Source of the DNA: Capillidium heterosporum
Lineage: Eukaryota > Entomophthoromycota > Entomophthoromycetes > Entomophthorales > Capillidiaceae
Assembly (NCBI GenBank): GCA_016630905.1
Contig: WBMQ01000001.1
Location: 1,736,001 to 1,800,000, forward strand
DNA: 64,000 nt
Direction: 5' to 3'
Part shown: piece after piece, positions 12,025-24,148 of the stretch
How positions within the stretch are numbered: the first letter of the stretch is position 1
Layout: every line of letters begins with the position of its first letter
Position numbers and translations under genes: made by a program
The notes under the pieces: model-generated
What the model saw: only the letters and a program-made list of their open reading frames with translations
What the model was told of the DNA's origin: nothing
Databases searched by the model: none

Positions 12025-12275
12025 ATTTTCTTTTTATATCATATTAGCCAATGCTTTGAATTATACTTTTTTGTCATTGCTACTAACTCCTTACTAAAAT
12101 TAATTTGAATACAACAATCAACTGTCCTTCAATATACCTTTCATTACTATGTATTGCTAATAGAAAAAGAATATTCAAACCACCATAACTAAAAAGTTTA
12201 GTATATATTGCCTACAGAAACTTTAATACACACCTCACTCAAAGTTTATATAGACTTAATCTAACCTCAAAGCCA

Positions 12276-14971
12276 ATTAATCCTAAAAATGCTACATCAG
12301 AACACCCTGCCATTTTGAGAAAAAATACCTGACGGGGATGGTTAGGTATCTCATGGAACTCCGCCTCATAGTTCAAATTGCTGTCACTTTTTCTAAAGAA
12401 CTCAAGCAATGCCACTAACTTCATCAGGACTAAGGACCAGAACCCGGGTCGATTACCAGTATAATCCCCCTAAGCAAAAATTTAGCCGAACTTGGAGATT
12501 AAATAAAAACCTACACTGGTATAACAAAAGTAAGTTACCCAACCCAAAAACCACCTACTGAATCTAGTCAGGATGGAGGCGTTTGAAGTTATGGGAGGCA
12601 AAATTCTAAAATCGTCGTACAGAGAAACTGAATCCAATGGAGGGTACGGATCGAAAGAGTATTGGTTGAAGTCTTGTAATTCACCCGGTAGCTTTCGTGA
12701 GATTTCTTCATCACCTATTGATGCAGGTATCATGTAAATACGGGCTGCTAGTTCAAATGCCAGAAAAAAGTACCTATGGCTGCAAAATGGCGGCAGATAT
12801 TGGAACCGAAATTGGAGTCGGTGTCGATTTCCCACCGTAATCTGACGTTTGTGACTAGATCGTTCTCTAAATCGGGTGCAAAGCTAGTTTCATTGGCTCG
12901 TTCAAGCGCTAGTGGTATGGCAGCTTTGACCAGCTGCATGATTTCAGGCTCCCTCCACAACGTGGAGTTCCAACGCACGTATAAATTAGCTTTAACATGC
13001 AGTTCGGATTCTTTATTAGGATCGCAGAATCCTAATTTTCAAAAAGATCGCGTTTAAGTAGATGAAAATATTTAAATGGGTAGTTACTTAACGTATGGAG
13101 GAAATCGCTATGGTCGTGTAACTTTTTCAAATCCTGATCTAAGGCTATATTACATTCCTCTAACAGCTTAAATAAAACCCCTGGGAAAGATAGTATGGCA
13201 TCAACTAACGTGTTTAACACCTCGTCAGTCTATAAAAATGTAAGATTGTTAGTATGGAGTATATCAGCAAAAGACTAAATTACAGTTTGGTTGTCATTGA
13301 GACGGAATTTGGCTAAAGCCAACGAGTACATGTAGTTGGGCTGCAGACTCAAGTACCAAAACATCCCATACTTAAGTTCCAAAGTCTCAATCAGATCTAC
13401 AACGAATTGGTACTGTTTTGCTTTTAAAGCCAGCATATCGATGAGGAACAGCAAACCCAGCGGGTCGTCGTTTGGGCTTAAACTGCAATTTTAAAAGGTA
13501 AAGGTGAGAAGGTTTAAATTGTAAGGTTTACCTTAGGATGAGCTTTGCAAACTCAAAGGCGGAACGCCAACAACCTTGGCGCATCATGGATTCCATCTGT
13601 CGGAATAGGATTAAGAACACTGGTCTACAAAATAGCCAAAGTTAATACTAAATAGGATGTTGAAATTTAAACCTATTCTCCAGCTGACGGTAGTCCAAAC
13701 GACATTTGCCATTAAATGGCGAAAAATTGGTATGGAAGGCTTTCTCAATGGCTAGCAAGCCCATCTCTGCCATCATCTATATTAACCCAAATTTTCAGAA
13801 AATTGAAAAGTTACCTATAAGTTCGGTAGCTTTCTGAGTATCGCCAGTAGCCATATTGATCTGGGAAAGTTGCAGCAGTGTCAACAGGTGATAGGGATCT
13901 TCAAAGTGAATGGACTTGATGAAGTTAGGGTCGTGGCTCTGTACCGCCATATAGAACTGTCTAGTTGTGTTGCGATATCTTTCATTGTGACGGAGTCGGA
14001 AGTAGTTGCCTTTAATGTCATTTTCGGAAGTTGCATTACAAGGTTCCATGCTGATACCTTGGCGTACGCATGGGGGCCAGTACTCCCTGGGTTTCGTCAG
14101 GAAGTAGCGACCGCTCCTTTTAAAAGTTAGGGTTATAGATATTGAAAAAGTTACTTGGTGATACGTTTCTTTTTTATTTCCTGCTGGACCTTGAGGATGA
14201 GGTGAGGAAGATAAAGTAAGAAAGAAAATTTACTATATGTTTGCCAAACATCTGATTTATTTCCACCATAGGATCTAAATTTCGAACTTGGACTACCAGC
14301 AGTTTGTCAAGTAGGGAACTGGTTGTCAGCTCGGACAGTTTGTTTGAATTAACGCTCTTGTTTGCTAACAACTCTTTATCTTCCTTCAAGAACCTGGAAT
14401 AATATTGATAAGTAGATTGGTAAGTTGTTGAGAATTACTTGGTATTAACTTCATTCAAAATGGAGTCGAATTCGGTATCACTAAGTTCATCGACTTCAAT
14501 TTTCTTAGCTTTAGGTTTAATTTTGATAGGTTTTTTCTTAGTGGATCTTAAGTTTGATTTCTTGATGGCTTCGACCTAATTTAAATAAAAGTTTATATAA
14601 ATGTAGATTAATAAAGGGTATACTATTGGCTCATCTTGTTCATCTTCATCAGCACTTTTCTCATTTGAGCTTTGTACTTCTGTAGTATCGGCCTCTAACT
14701 AAATAAGTTAAAATTAGCAATTTTATATAGTGAAAGTTATCACAGCTTCAAACAGGTTTTTAGTTGAACGTTGGATCTCTTCTTCAGAACTAAAGCCATC
14801 AGAATCTAATTCATCCTTCACTGTAACCTTCAATTTGGACTTCTTGCTTCGTTTCTTTATCTTGTTGATGCCTTCAACTTCCTCATCTTCGTTCTCAGTC
14901 GAAGGGATATCTTCGAGTTGAGAAGCTAAACTGTTCAACCGGTTCAATTTTTTCAGTGCTCGGTTGGACAT
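12276..14971 (-). CDS. RQC1: TCF25/Rqc1 family protein, ribosome quality-control complex
   Basis: Multi-exon gene. The ATG at 14971 gives MSNRALKKLNRLN, the short conserved opening of the TCF25/Rqc1 family, followed by an acidic-basic low-complexity region (Lys-Lys-Arg-Ser-Lys-Lys and Glu/Asp blocks). Later exons give DPMVEINQMFG, a solenoid with FYMAVQSHDPNF then HLLTLLQLSQIN, DDPLGLLFLIDMLALKAKQY, and CRHFAAIG, all in family order. The yeast protein acts with Ltn1 and Rqc2 on stalled 60S subunits. The end is uncertain: one reading stops at 12482 right after FLGWVTYF; a 69-base intron just before that point leads to a further exon in frame, and one more intron would place the stop at 12276. 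If that last intron is not used, the stop is at 12239. Confidence 0.85.
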
Positions 14972-15263
14972 TTCAAAACTCCTGTTGGAAGGTCGGAACT
15001 CTTCAAGATCCAATGTAAAGTTCAAAAGTGATTGCGTAGTTTTTAGCTTTTATCTTGAAATCGAAATCTACTCTTAGATTTTAAGAAAATTGGTGTTTAT
15101 GAAAGCTGATGCTTTGGTAGTGGATTGTGAAAAGATTGATAAAGATAATATGAGGTTGAAATAGAAGCACTGTCTTTCAAAATATACGGGGGTTTGCCTT
15201 GTAAGTTTATTCTATTTTACAATGTATAAATACGTGAGCCAAAATGACCAATTTGCAAGGCCA

Positions 15264-15710
15264 TCAGAAACGAATTTCAACTTTATAGGATGGAGCGGAG
15301 CGGGGAACTGTTACAAATCGAAAAGTGGTTGCAGAGGGACATATAAGGTAAGAATTTGATACGGCATTATTAGAATAGGTACTAAAGGATAAATTTGAAT
15401 AGAGGCTTCTATACATATCCCTATTGATTTTGAGCTCATTTTCTAAGTTATGACCCAAGTACTTAGTTTAAAAGGATATTTAGCAATTCACCATCCAGGT
15501 AAATGTTGTTCAACTCATATTTAGCAAGCTTTGCCTCTTCTACATTCTTGAAGGTGACGAAATCGATGCTGTGAGACAACTCAGAAGATTCACTTTTAAC
15601 GATTTCTACGGCAGTGACTCGCTAAAGAATTCGAACATTTCGTGTAATTCTGTTGCGTTGGAGCAGGAATTTAGAGGGAAATTGATGGCTTAAATATTAC
15701 CTAGGTAAAT
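15264..15710 (-). pseudogene. RRM-domain segment, frame-broken
   Basis: The minus strand encodes an RNA-recognition-motif fold: AINFPLNSCSNATELHEMF (first strand and helix, about 15630-15690), then RVTAVEIVKSE, HSIDFVTFKNVEEAKLAKYE and NIYLDGEL (15490-15620). The two halves are in different frames at about 15623, with no GT-AG intron that joins them, so this looks like a decayed RRM rather than a working exon. Downstream an open frame to 15264 (ENELKINRDMYRSL...) has no start codon. Nearby intron-containing genes splice cleanly, so poor sequence quality is not the obvious cause. It may belong with the RRM frame at 16426-16674. Confidence 0.45.
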
Positions 15711-15822
15711 TAGTATTAAATTGAAGAGTACCAAGGAATATAAATGTAGGAAACTAAACTCAAAGTAACATTAACTTTTGGTTCAATTGTAATAACTCGC
15801 TGTGAACAAAGACTGGTATATA

Positions 15823-16055
15823 TTAAAGCCAGCTATTTACACCTGAGTATGCTTGCAATTCTAATGGAAATTTCTCATCTCTTAGCAACCTAACTTTTAC
15901 CTGTAAGTTTAAAACTCTTAGATGAGCTGCCCCCAAGGTTATAAACAACCCATCTTTAGTCCATTTGAGGCAATATACTAACTGTAGCGCTTCGAGTACC
16001 GGCGTGTTGATTGCTAAATATGCTTGTTACCAAAGTGATGAGCTAAAACCGTCAT
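15823..16055 (-). other. Coding-like segment of unknown type between two RRM remnants
   Basis: On the minus strand one frame stays open for about 70 codons down to 15823 and has protein-like composition (INTPVLEALQLVYCLKWT, then DGLFITLGAAHLRVLNLQ), slightly like a beta-propeller blade. The only upstream ATG (16055) would need a 17-base intron, far below the usual size here. It may be an exon of a decayed gene or chance. Confidence 0.25.
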
Positions 16056-16425
16056 TATACAAACTTCTCTACCATTTGCTTAGAAAGTATATCAATAATT
16101 CATATTTTCTTATGGATATAAAGAACTCACCTTGACTAATATAGTAAAGTGGATAAAAGCTAATGTAACCTGTGTAGGTAGTAAGGCCGGTATAACCAGC
16201 TGTATATTTAGATTATTTGATCTTGCACTATATAGATACACAAGACAAATTAGCCAACTATATGGACTAATTGAAACTATATTAAACTGTATGTGAGAAA
16301 TAGCTATACTAATTTTACAAAGACATAATTTAAAATGAGCAGTGGAAGACAAAGTGTTTTAATAGAGCAAAGCCTAGCTAGCTATGAAAAGACCTCTGTT
16401 TCATACTATTACCTAGGTCGCCGCA

Positions 16426-16674
16426 TCATCTGCAGATACTCATACAGTCATCCTCGGTGAAGATGACAATGATCCCTTTACTATGCAGATCCTTAATAGT
16501 TCGCTTGGCAGCGTCGGAGTATCTGAAGGTGATGAAGCCATGATCAGACAAGAGCTGGGTCTCGTTGTCCTTGATGACAGATGCCGATTCTACTTTATCG
16601 TAGTTTGAAAAGAGATGAAGCAACTCCTTGTTGTCTACATTCTGGGGTAGACAACGTAGGTATACCATGCACAT
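16426..16674 (-). CDS. Single RRM RNA-binding domain open frame (possibly a gene fragment)
   Basis: Eighty-two residues, or eighty from the second Met. The frame reads VYLRCLPQNVDNKELLHLF, SNYDKVESASVI and HGFITFRYSDAAKRTI, which gives the beta-alpha-beta-beta-alpha order of an RRM. RNP2 (VYLRCL) and RNP1 (HGFITF) are visible, though the usual RNP1 Lys/Arg is His. It ends FTEDDCMSICR without a clear fourth strand, so a further exon may be missing. Together with the broken RRM at 15.3-15.7 kb it suggests a once larger multi-RRM gene. Function unknown. Confidence 0.5.
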   Translation of the reverse strand: MCMVYLRCLPQNVDNKELLHLFSNYDKVESASVIKDNETQLLSDHGFITFRYSDAAKRTIKDLHSKGIIVIFTEDDCMSICR

Positions 16675-17770
16675 AGATTAGCTGAAATTAATTGCTCAAT
16701 GCTGAAAATATACTAAGAATATGCTTGTAAACTGAGCTATAAAGGTATTTGAGTATACTCTTTAATTACATATCTGTAGTAAAAGGGTATTGGATCTACA
16801 ATCATTTTCGACTTGAGATTTGAAATATAAGTGAGAAAGGGCTGATGTTCATTTATCCCAGCCATTTATAGTGGTGGGGCTAAAGTCTAATAAAGATTTG
16901 GATATCCTTTACCAGCTTCGACAGCTACCTTGAATTAGAAGTTCCAAACAAACTAAATTCAATGGCTCAACTAGGTTAGGCTTCATTCCTTTAGAGGTAT
17001 ATAGTGTTGACTTAGCCGTAGGTTGAAAGTGGCAGAATAAGTCTGCTTTTGAAAGTGTAGATTTGGATCGATACTATCCAAAGCTGATAGGAAATATGAT
17101 ATAAAGCTGGATATGCTGGATATGCTGGTAAATATATTTAAATCCATTGTTTTTAGGTCATCTTTTCTTATTATTTTAGGATCCTATTTCTACGCTACTA
17201 GATGAGAGATGGAGTCTTTGGCAGGTTTAGCTCAGCAATTGATTTGGGATTTTGATATCTATACTTTAGACCTTTATCCCTATAAGCCTATAAAAGTAAT
17301 ATATATACTCTTATAATATATTTAACCTACCTTTAGTGATATATTAGATTTACAACTCGACACCGAGATAATTTTAGTAGCAGCCCAGTATAGTTTGAAA
17401 AGTTTTTAGTGGAACATCTCGCCGTTCTATTATTAAGTTTGTCCTTCCATCAACAACCATTTATTGAGTATTGCTGCACCACTAATGTCCAGTTACATAG
17501 TTAAATTACCAACATAGTAAGGGCATCTAAGCTTTCATTTACAGTTAACTAATACAAAACTGCAATTATTTGGCATTTCTGCTTTATACCGGTTATGGTA
17601 AATACAGGTATCTCTGTAAAGTAATTCCCAAAGTCGGAATGGGAATTCCCAATTGATTAGTTCGCTGGTTGCAATGTACTTAATAAATTGGATGCAAAGG
17701 CCTAACTTATATTTGGTAATTTGACCTTGTTCATATTATTTGTGGTATGAAGTTGGAACACAAACTTGTA
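16675..17770. other. Intergenic region
   Basis: About 1.1 kb of AT-rich sequence. No open frame, RNA gene or recognisable repeat was found. Confidence 0.5.
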
Positions 17771-17897
17771 ACTTCTTTACTTTGTTTACTCCCACCTAAT
17801 AGCTCCACCTACGACCGACAAGTTTCAGCTAGATAGCGACACATCCGAAACGATAATTACCCAGTCAAAGCTTAACGACATAACAATATAAACAGTA

Positions 17898-20041
17898 ATG
17901 CCACTAAGCAACTGGGTGCGAACCCTAGCCAATCTACTGCCAACTACCAGCCCAACCACCTCAACTTTACCAAGTACTCTATCAGGACCATATCTAAGTT
18001 GTGGTAGCTGCGCTCTCATAAACCACAACCTTTACTACTTAGGTGGGTTCCAAACTCTAGATCCAACTAAACCATCCCAGTTCTACAACGAGGAAGTCTT
18101 CAAGCTGGCCCTACAAGATCAACTTCACTTTGACAACAACTACGTCCAATGGCAGAAACTGAGACTGAAAGTCGCAAAGTCCAAAAGCAGGCTACCCTTC
18201 TATCATAAAGGAAATCAACGGTGACAACACTACCAGTATAGTAATGTTGGGTGGTATAGGGGTTCCCGACACTCAAAGTTTTCAAGTCTTCGACCCTTCC
18301 ACCTCAAGTTGGCACTTGGATAGTAAAGCTACCCTGGATTGGCCCCTAACTTACGACAGGACAACATCACTTGACTAAGAATGCCAACCAACGGGGTAGT
18401 TTTATTTTAACTGAACCAAATACTTATGTCTACTTTGGTGGGTACAAGCAAAATGACAATAATAGTCAGAGTCAAGGCTCGACCAAAGTTACGATCTACA
18501 ACAGCTTGACGAAAAAGTGGTCGGAGGTCAAAGGTCAAAGTCCAAGTGTGGAAAGTCATTGTGCTGGCTACGTAGATGGGACTATGGTCGTCATAGGTGG
18601 CGCCGACTCTAATGACTATAGGAGGCTGATGCCTATGGACGTGCTACCTACCTTCAGTCTGAAAGACTTCAGTTGGTCGACTGCAAAAGTTGGTGGCAGT
18701 GTGCCAGAACCAAGGATAGGTGCTCGAAGTAAGACTATTGGGAATCTTATCTACATGGTGGGTGGTGCTTCCAGTTACGACTTCCAATCCAACTTTGGTC
18801 CCGAATTGTACATTCTAGATTTTAGATCGGCTTTATGGGTCAAGAAAGAGGTAACTGGATTCCAAGGAAGCTACTTTGGCTGTTTGGAAGTAATTGATAA
18901 TAAATACTTGATCTATGGGTTTGGATCGGTGTTAGGTAAGGATAGTGATAGGACCTACCTCATCGACCTAAAGGCATTCCAACTGAGTTCGAGTTTGGTT
19001 TTGAAATCAGTAGAGAGCAGTACAAAGATTGAGTCAAGTAAGACGTCTAGTAATGATGTTAAAAGTATTGCATCAGTCCAAGTACTTCCAAACCAGATCA
19101 ACTCCACCCGACATAATTCTCCAGATCATTCAGTTCAACCACACCTAACTACTCCACTTGTGAACAAAAAACTATCCAAGATTGATACAGCAGTACCTTC
19201 GACTTCAACTACTGCCATATCAAGCACAAACTCAACTCAACTATCAGTTGAAAGCGGTACCGTCACCAACTTAAACCCCACTCACCCATCAACTCCGGGC
19301 ACAGTTACTGACGTTCAGTCCAAATCCCCCCTAACCAAGATTAAATCCAAGTTGAAGAAAGCCTTCCACTTTGGCCACCGATCCGATTCCGAAGGCACTC
19401 ATTCCAGCAAATTTGATAAGACAATATCGATGTCCCCTAGTGTAACCAATTCTAGCTCAAATCTAACTTCCACCTACCCAGGCACCAACCTAACTTTGAC
19501 AAAATCAATTTCCAACTCAACAACTTCTAATGACGCTACCAATCATGAAGATGGAGATCATTCCCATCACCACGAGACTTACATCATAATAGGCGGGGTC
19601 TTAAGTGGTGTTGTACTTTTAATTTTATTGACCTGTTGTGCCTGTGTATGCTTAAAGAAACGTAAATCCAATAAGAAAAATAACGAGGATAGTGATAGTG
19701 AAACTCAAGCGATATTGGCTTCTCAACCTTCAACTACTACCCCCATTAACTACGTACGGACAGAACCTATTCATCAACCAACAGTTGTAGGTATGGAGCG
19801 TGCAAAAGTTTTAAATTCAGATGGAAATGGGAATGATAGACCAGAGAGAGAGAACCGAAAACCAGAGGGAAGCTTCAATTCCAAAGAGAATCGAAAAAAG
19901 GAGGAAAGTAGTTCCAAAGGTAGATCGGATTATGACAAGCCACTACCTAAGCCTACAACTTCCAAAGCGAATGGAGGTAAGGGAAATGGCAATGCTAATA
20001 GGAGGGGTGGTCGACTTATCAATAAGAACGACCAGCTTTAG
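17898..20041 (+). pseudogene. Kelch-repeat single-pass membrane protein gene, disrupted in its 5' third
   Basis: From 17898 (ATG) a frame encodes the first kelch blade (ALINHNLYYLGGF...VQWQKL). At about 18165-18185 the kelch reading moves by one base into GYPSIIKEINGD and IVMLGGIG, and at about 18345-18370 it moves again into TEPNTYVYFGGY, after which 18371-20041 stays open. That last frame holds three more blades (MVVIGGADSNDY, LIYMVGGASSYDF, YLIYGFGS), a Ser/Thr-rich stalk, one transmembrane helix (about 19585-19650, YIIIGGVLSGVVLLILL), a Cys/Lys/Arg stop-transfer and a polar cytoplasmic tail. No introns of normal size join the frames. A coding-looking stretch upstream (17772-17886) is also cut by a stop. 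The gene is therefore probably a recent pseudogene; assembly errors are the alternative. Intact members would be surface beta-propeller proteins. Confidence 0.6.
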
Positions 20042-20250
20042 TTTTTGAATGTTTAGATAAGCTTGAAAGGTTCAAAATTCCACCTTTTCCAATAAAACTT
20101 TTAGCTGCATATTAGTATTTTACTTAGTATATTCTCATATGGATGTATTCATTTATAGATATGAAATTACACTTTGATAGCTCTAGATAGCCTACATGTT
20201 TTGGAAATTTTAAAGGATATATAGAGAGTTAAGAAATAGCTCTAATAAGA

Positions 20251-20320
20251 GTCATTGTAGTATAGTGGTAGTACTCCACGTTGTGGCCGTGACGACCGCG
20301 GTTCGATTCCGCGCAATGAC
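20251..20320 (+). tRNA. tRNA-His (anticodon GUG)
   Basis: Acceptor arms GTCATTG and CAATGAC pair perfectly; the D-arm is GTATAGTGGTAGTAC, the anticodon loop is TTGTGGC (GTG) on a CCACG/CGTGA stem with one C-A mismatch at its base, and the T-arm is CGCGG-TTCGATT-CCGCG. No intron. The sequence resembles other eukaryotic tRNA-His genes, which share the GTATAGTGGTTAGTACTC-like 5' half. Confidence 0.95.
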
Positions 20321-20795
20321 AGTTGCTAATTTCTTTTTAGCTTTTTGTATACCTATGCAATTTTTTGTGAAACATGGTATATTTTTGATTGTAGGTCATT
20401 TGCTAAGCTTTTGTTATGAACGTTCAAGAGTTAAACGACTACCTTCTCTACAAATCTAGCAATTTGAGATCTATAACTTGAAGCAGCTTTTATCAAAGTT
20501 TAGGTGAGTTTGAGTTTTTGGATAGGGGTAGTAGGTGATATGAGGAGTATGAAGTTTGATGATTTTCATTAGAAAATAGTGTAATGGCATGAGGATAGTA
20601 TATCAATTAGCTTATCTGTAAAAAGCAATACTAATCATATTGAGTATACCTTTTTTGAATGCTTTATGGAAGTTATCAGCTTTACTAAATAGCAAAAAAC
20701 GTTATTAGTGTTAAAACAAAGGTTGAATGAAAATAGAAAGAAACACTATCTCTATCATATACATCACAAAAAATAGGCAGGGATATACCGTTTTA
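20321..20795. other. Intergenic region
   Basis: Between tRNA-His and the 3' end of the F-box gene; an open frame running through the tRNA is a chance frame. Nothing else is seen. Confidence 0.5.
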
Positions 20796-22249
20796 TTAAG
20801 GAAGGTATACATCTTTAGGAAGCTGCGTATACGGTCTCCACGTATCTTCAAATGCTAACAAATTGGGAGCATGTTCATAAAACCAATCTTTAAATTCAGC
20901 AGGAGCATCAATTAAGCGCAAATATATCGTTATCGAATTGAACATCGGATGTCAGTATTTCGTTTAAATTGACTTTACAGAAAGCCTTACTGTAGAAGTT
21001 ATGCTTAAACGGTGGCATCGATTCAAGCTCGATATAAACTTAAATAGATCTTGGTAAACGTTTTCCAGAAGTTAATTTCAAACTTTTTTAGCTTGAGCAA
21101 CTTGTTGGCATGGAAGCCAAAGCTTTTGAAACCATCAAGAAGTATGGGTATTTCCTTGGGGAAATTTTTTCGACGTAGTACTAGCTCCTCCAAATTGAAG
21201 AGGGTAGTGAATATGTAATTTACGGCTCCTACATACTATTAGTTCTAAAATCAGCTTTCAATGAAGTTAAAGCTAAAAAGCTGCTGAGGTAGATTCAGTC
21301 AACAGACTTGTAGATGGGGATACTGAGTTTGCTAAGCTTTTGCCAATCTTCAAAGGATAATTTTTCTACTATATCGGAGCGAAACACTTCGAGTTTGTAC
21401 AGATTGGGCCAATACCTTGGATCGAATGGATAGTCCACCAACCAGTCGTACTGAATAAAATATAGCGACAAATAAGTGACCTTTTCAAACTTGACTGGTG
21501 TATAAGTTATTGGGTGGCTTGGGGTAACGTTGTATAGTCTAAGACAGGTTCGATTAGGAAAGTTCACCTGGATAGAGATGAAAAAGTTTGTATATAGTTT
21601 AGTAGCCCCTACCTCCAACAAAGTTAAATTGGGGTTAAAGCAGCTGCCTAAAAAGCTAGTAGAGGTAACATTCAATATCGACAGCTTGTGTAAATTATTT
21701 AGATAGTTAGCGTAGGGGAGGAGTCCATCTTTTTACTTAAAAACGCATCTGGCCTCAAAGATAGAAGCTTCCCCTTCTCTAACAAATTGCAGCTTACCAA
21801 CTTAGTCAAAGTTCTTGGAATCGAGCTGGTCACCCTTAAATATTTTACTTTAGCGTAATTCCGCAACCGTCCCGGACAGTTATTTAAAATAGGAAAGGTA
21901 TAGTGGTATCTTTAATTTAAATAAGTGATACGATCTACGTACCTTTTAAAGTGTTTTTTACGATAAGCCTACACTGGCCTTTATGGGTTGGTTCGCAAGT
22001 AAATTTCCAATGGAAGATGGCTAAGAATAAGTAGGGGTGTATCAACATATAAAGGTATCGATTTTGTACCACCAAAGAATATAAATCCTCTACAAACAAA
22101 TACTCTAGGGTCTCTTCCAACACTTCCAAAGGTAGATTCTCCAATTTTATCACCCCATTCATCTTGGCTTGCCAAAAACTGAAATCTTTAGCAAAGTAAG
22201 AATTAATTGGATTTGAAAAGTTATCCAACTTGAATTGAAGCGTAGGCAT
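20796..22249 (-). CDS. F-box protein with LRR-like region, divergent relative of the 42-47 kb array
   Basis: The first exon (ATG 22249) holds an F-box near residues 35-80: KLENLPLEVLEETLEYL then SLVVQNRYLYMLIHPYLF. Later frames (21295-21675: NLTLLEVGATKLYTNFF, WPNLYKLEVFRSDIVEKL) look like irregular leucine-rich repeats. The last exon ends EFKDWFYEHAPNLLAF and stops at 20796, recalling the NWFRSKVD ending of the tandem F-box proteins at 42-47 kb. The F-box would dock on Skp1 of an SCF ubiquitin ligase, and the LRR-like part would pick targets; both are family inference. Introns are present, but the junction after the first exon (21900-21990) could not be fixed, so a break there is possible. 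Confidence 0.65.
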
Positions 22250-23125
22250 TTAACTTGAAGTGATTGGATTAAATTTTATCCGTTTAGAATAGGGTTTTGG
22301 AACCTACAGCCTTTACCAATAAAGTCAGATCTTACAATAACCTCAGTACCAATCTTAAGGGTAAAAGCAATTTCAACTAAAGTAACCTTTCAAAATGATA
22401 AAAGCTCAACAGTAGGTGCAAAAGAGTGTCAAGTTTTGAAAAGTAGTTTTAAATTCAACTTTGCCAGTTTTTCGAAATGAGAATATTACTTTGATCTGAG
22501 TTGACAAGTCTAACTATTGGTGGATAGATAACAGAGTGCCATTTAGAATAGGTTTTTTAATTTCTATAGCAACTTTTAAATTTAAAGTCACTGAGCTAAT
22601 TCTATATTCAAATTAGAAGTTCTGTGGTATAGGTGCTACCATAGAGCTGACTTTACAAAGGTAGCTAATTAATAGGTATTTTTACAAGCTCAATAGCGTT
22701 AGTTTTGCTTTTAAACTTTAAATATAGTGTTAATAGTACTGTGTAGATGTGAACGGATACTTAGCGATGATTACAGCTCTTGGTTTATAGAAAAGTAGAT
22801 GTCTTGTTTGGAAAATGTTCGTTACTGGATACTTCATCTTATATAGCGTTTCTAGCCTCTCTATTCAACTTTATGGTCAATGTATGATGTAATAGTCCTG
22901 TAAAAAGATGTACATTCAACTCGAAAATGATACTATAGATTGAAAATTTAATAAATAGGTATATTTATCAATTTGCCTTTCAAAGAGTTTAAAATGTACA
23001 TTTTATTCGATTTTTATCGTTAGTAAAACGTATTATAAGACTATTATAAGTGATCAGTTTTTTGAATAGTCAAAAGCGATTGCTATCCAGTCCAATATCT
23101 CATTTAACACTGATAATATGAAAAT
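22250..23125. other. Intergenic region between divergent F-box gene and small unknown gene
   Basis: No open frame or RNA gene recognised; promoter sequences of both flanking genes are expected here. Confidence 0.5.
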
Positions 23126-23633
23126 ATGGAAATGAGCTTATTTAATAGACAGCTAGAAGACTGGAACTTACTAGAGGTCAAACTACAGTGCTTTTATCAG
23201 GTGCTATATCGCTTAATGGATGTTTTTACCAAGGCCATGTTTCATTTGCAACTTAGAACGGTCTTATCCAAGGTAAGTTGCAAACTATTTTCTTACAAAA
23301 GTAATATATAATGGCAGTTTATGGTCTATTGTGCTAGTGTCTTGAAAGTTTACTAACTCTCCGTTTACAACTAGGCATCGCCATATTCTCTATTTACGGT
23401 TATTTTGCCATTCAAACAGGGAATAATATTTGACGTTAATTTGTCTCATTATCAGCTTTTCTGTCCAATAGAAACGTTAGTTTCGGCTGTCGGTTATTAA
23501 TTTGGTTCTTAAATTCAGTAACGATTTATTTGTAAGTTTGAATATCCCCAAATTGAGTAAATACGCTAAGGAAAAACTTGCTGTATTGGACCTAATTTGT
23601 CACTTGCCATCTGGATTGGAAATTTCCAGTTAA
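23126..23633 (+). CDS. Small protein of unknown function, three exons
   Basis: Exons 23126-23272, 23375-23475 and 23519-23633 join in one frame into 120 residues; donors are GTAAG and GTTAG, acceptors TAG and CAG, and an ACTAAC branch-like sequence precedes the first acceptor. The product starts MEMSLFNRQLEDWNLLEVKL with a helical N-terminal half, then SPYSLFTVILPFKQGIIFDV and an amphipathic end. The proline-phenylalanine-rich middle faintly recalls the RAVE subunit Rav2/Rogdi, but the protein is much shorter and I do not assign it. No signal peptide or membrane helix. The clean splicing is the main reason to call it a gene. Confidence 0.5.
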
Positions 23634-24148
23634 ATAGGTGAGAATGGAAATTTTTGTTATGCTTGATCAAATCCAAGTCAAACTAATTTGTTCGGCAACT
23701 TCCTTATGCACAATCTAAATTTGGACCAATGATTTAGTGTTGAAGGAGTCCAATCAAATCTGGAAGAAGTTTCCTGCCAGGTTTAGGTCATATCCTTGCG
23801 AACATTGCTCTATAGTAAAAGATTCAGAATTTAAAAGTAGAATTTGAAATCGGTGTTAGAGATCATTGATTTTAGGTTCATATTCATAACAGCAGGCCGT
23901 TTACTTTCGACGCAAATGTATGGATATATGTACATGCCAACGTTGAGTTTAAAGGCAGCCGGCATATTCAACCGGTCCGTGTTACTACCTTGAGGTCTTT
24001 ACCCTACTTTAAACGTCGAAGCATATTTGGCAAAGGACAATAAACTTCAACCTCTGTTGTGGAGGCAAAATGGAGACAGGTAACGCCAAAGCCCTAGTAT
24101 GTAGACATGTATGATCGCACCATTACCAAAGAAGCTGGTACCATATCA
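23634..24148. other. Intergenic region upstream of a GC-rich patch
   Basis: A possible small exon at about 23742-23780 with good splice signals was seen but could not be linked to a gene. Otherwise no feature. Confidence 0.4.

Noticed and set aside
17870-17900. Stop codon context ATATAAACA in the kelch 5' region and a similar TAAACA in the small gene at 37.5 kb, suggesting stop read-through
   Set aside because: The second lies inside a good 39-base intron and the first is in an already frame-broken gene; coincidence is simpler.
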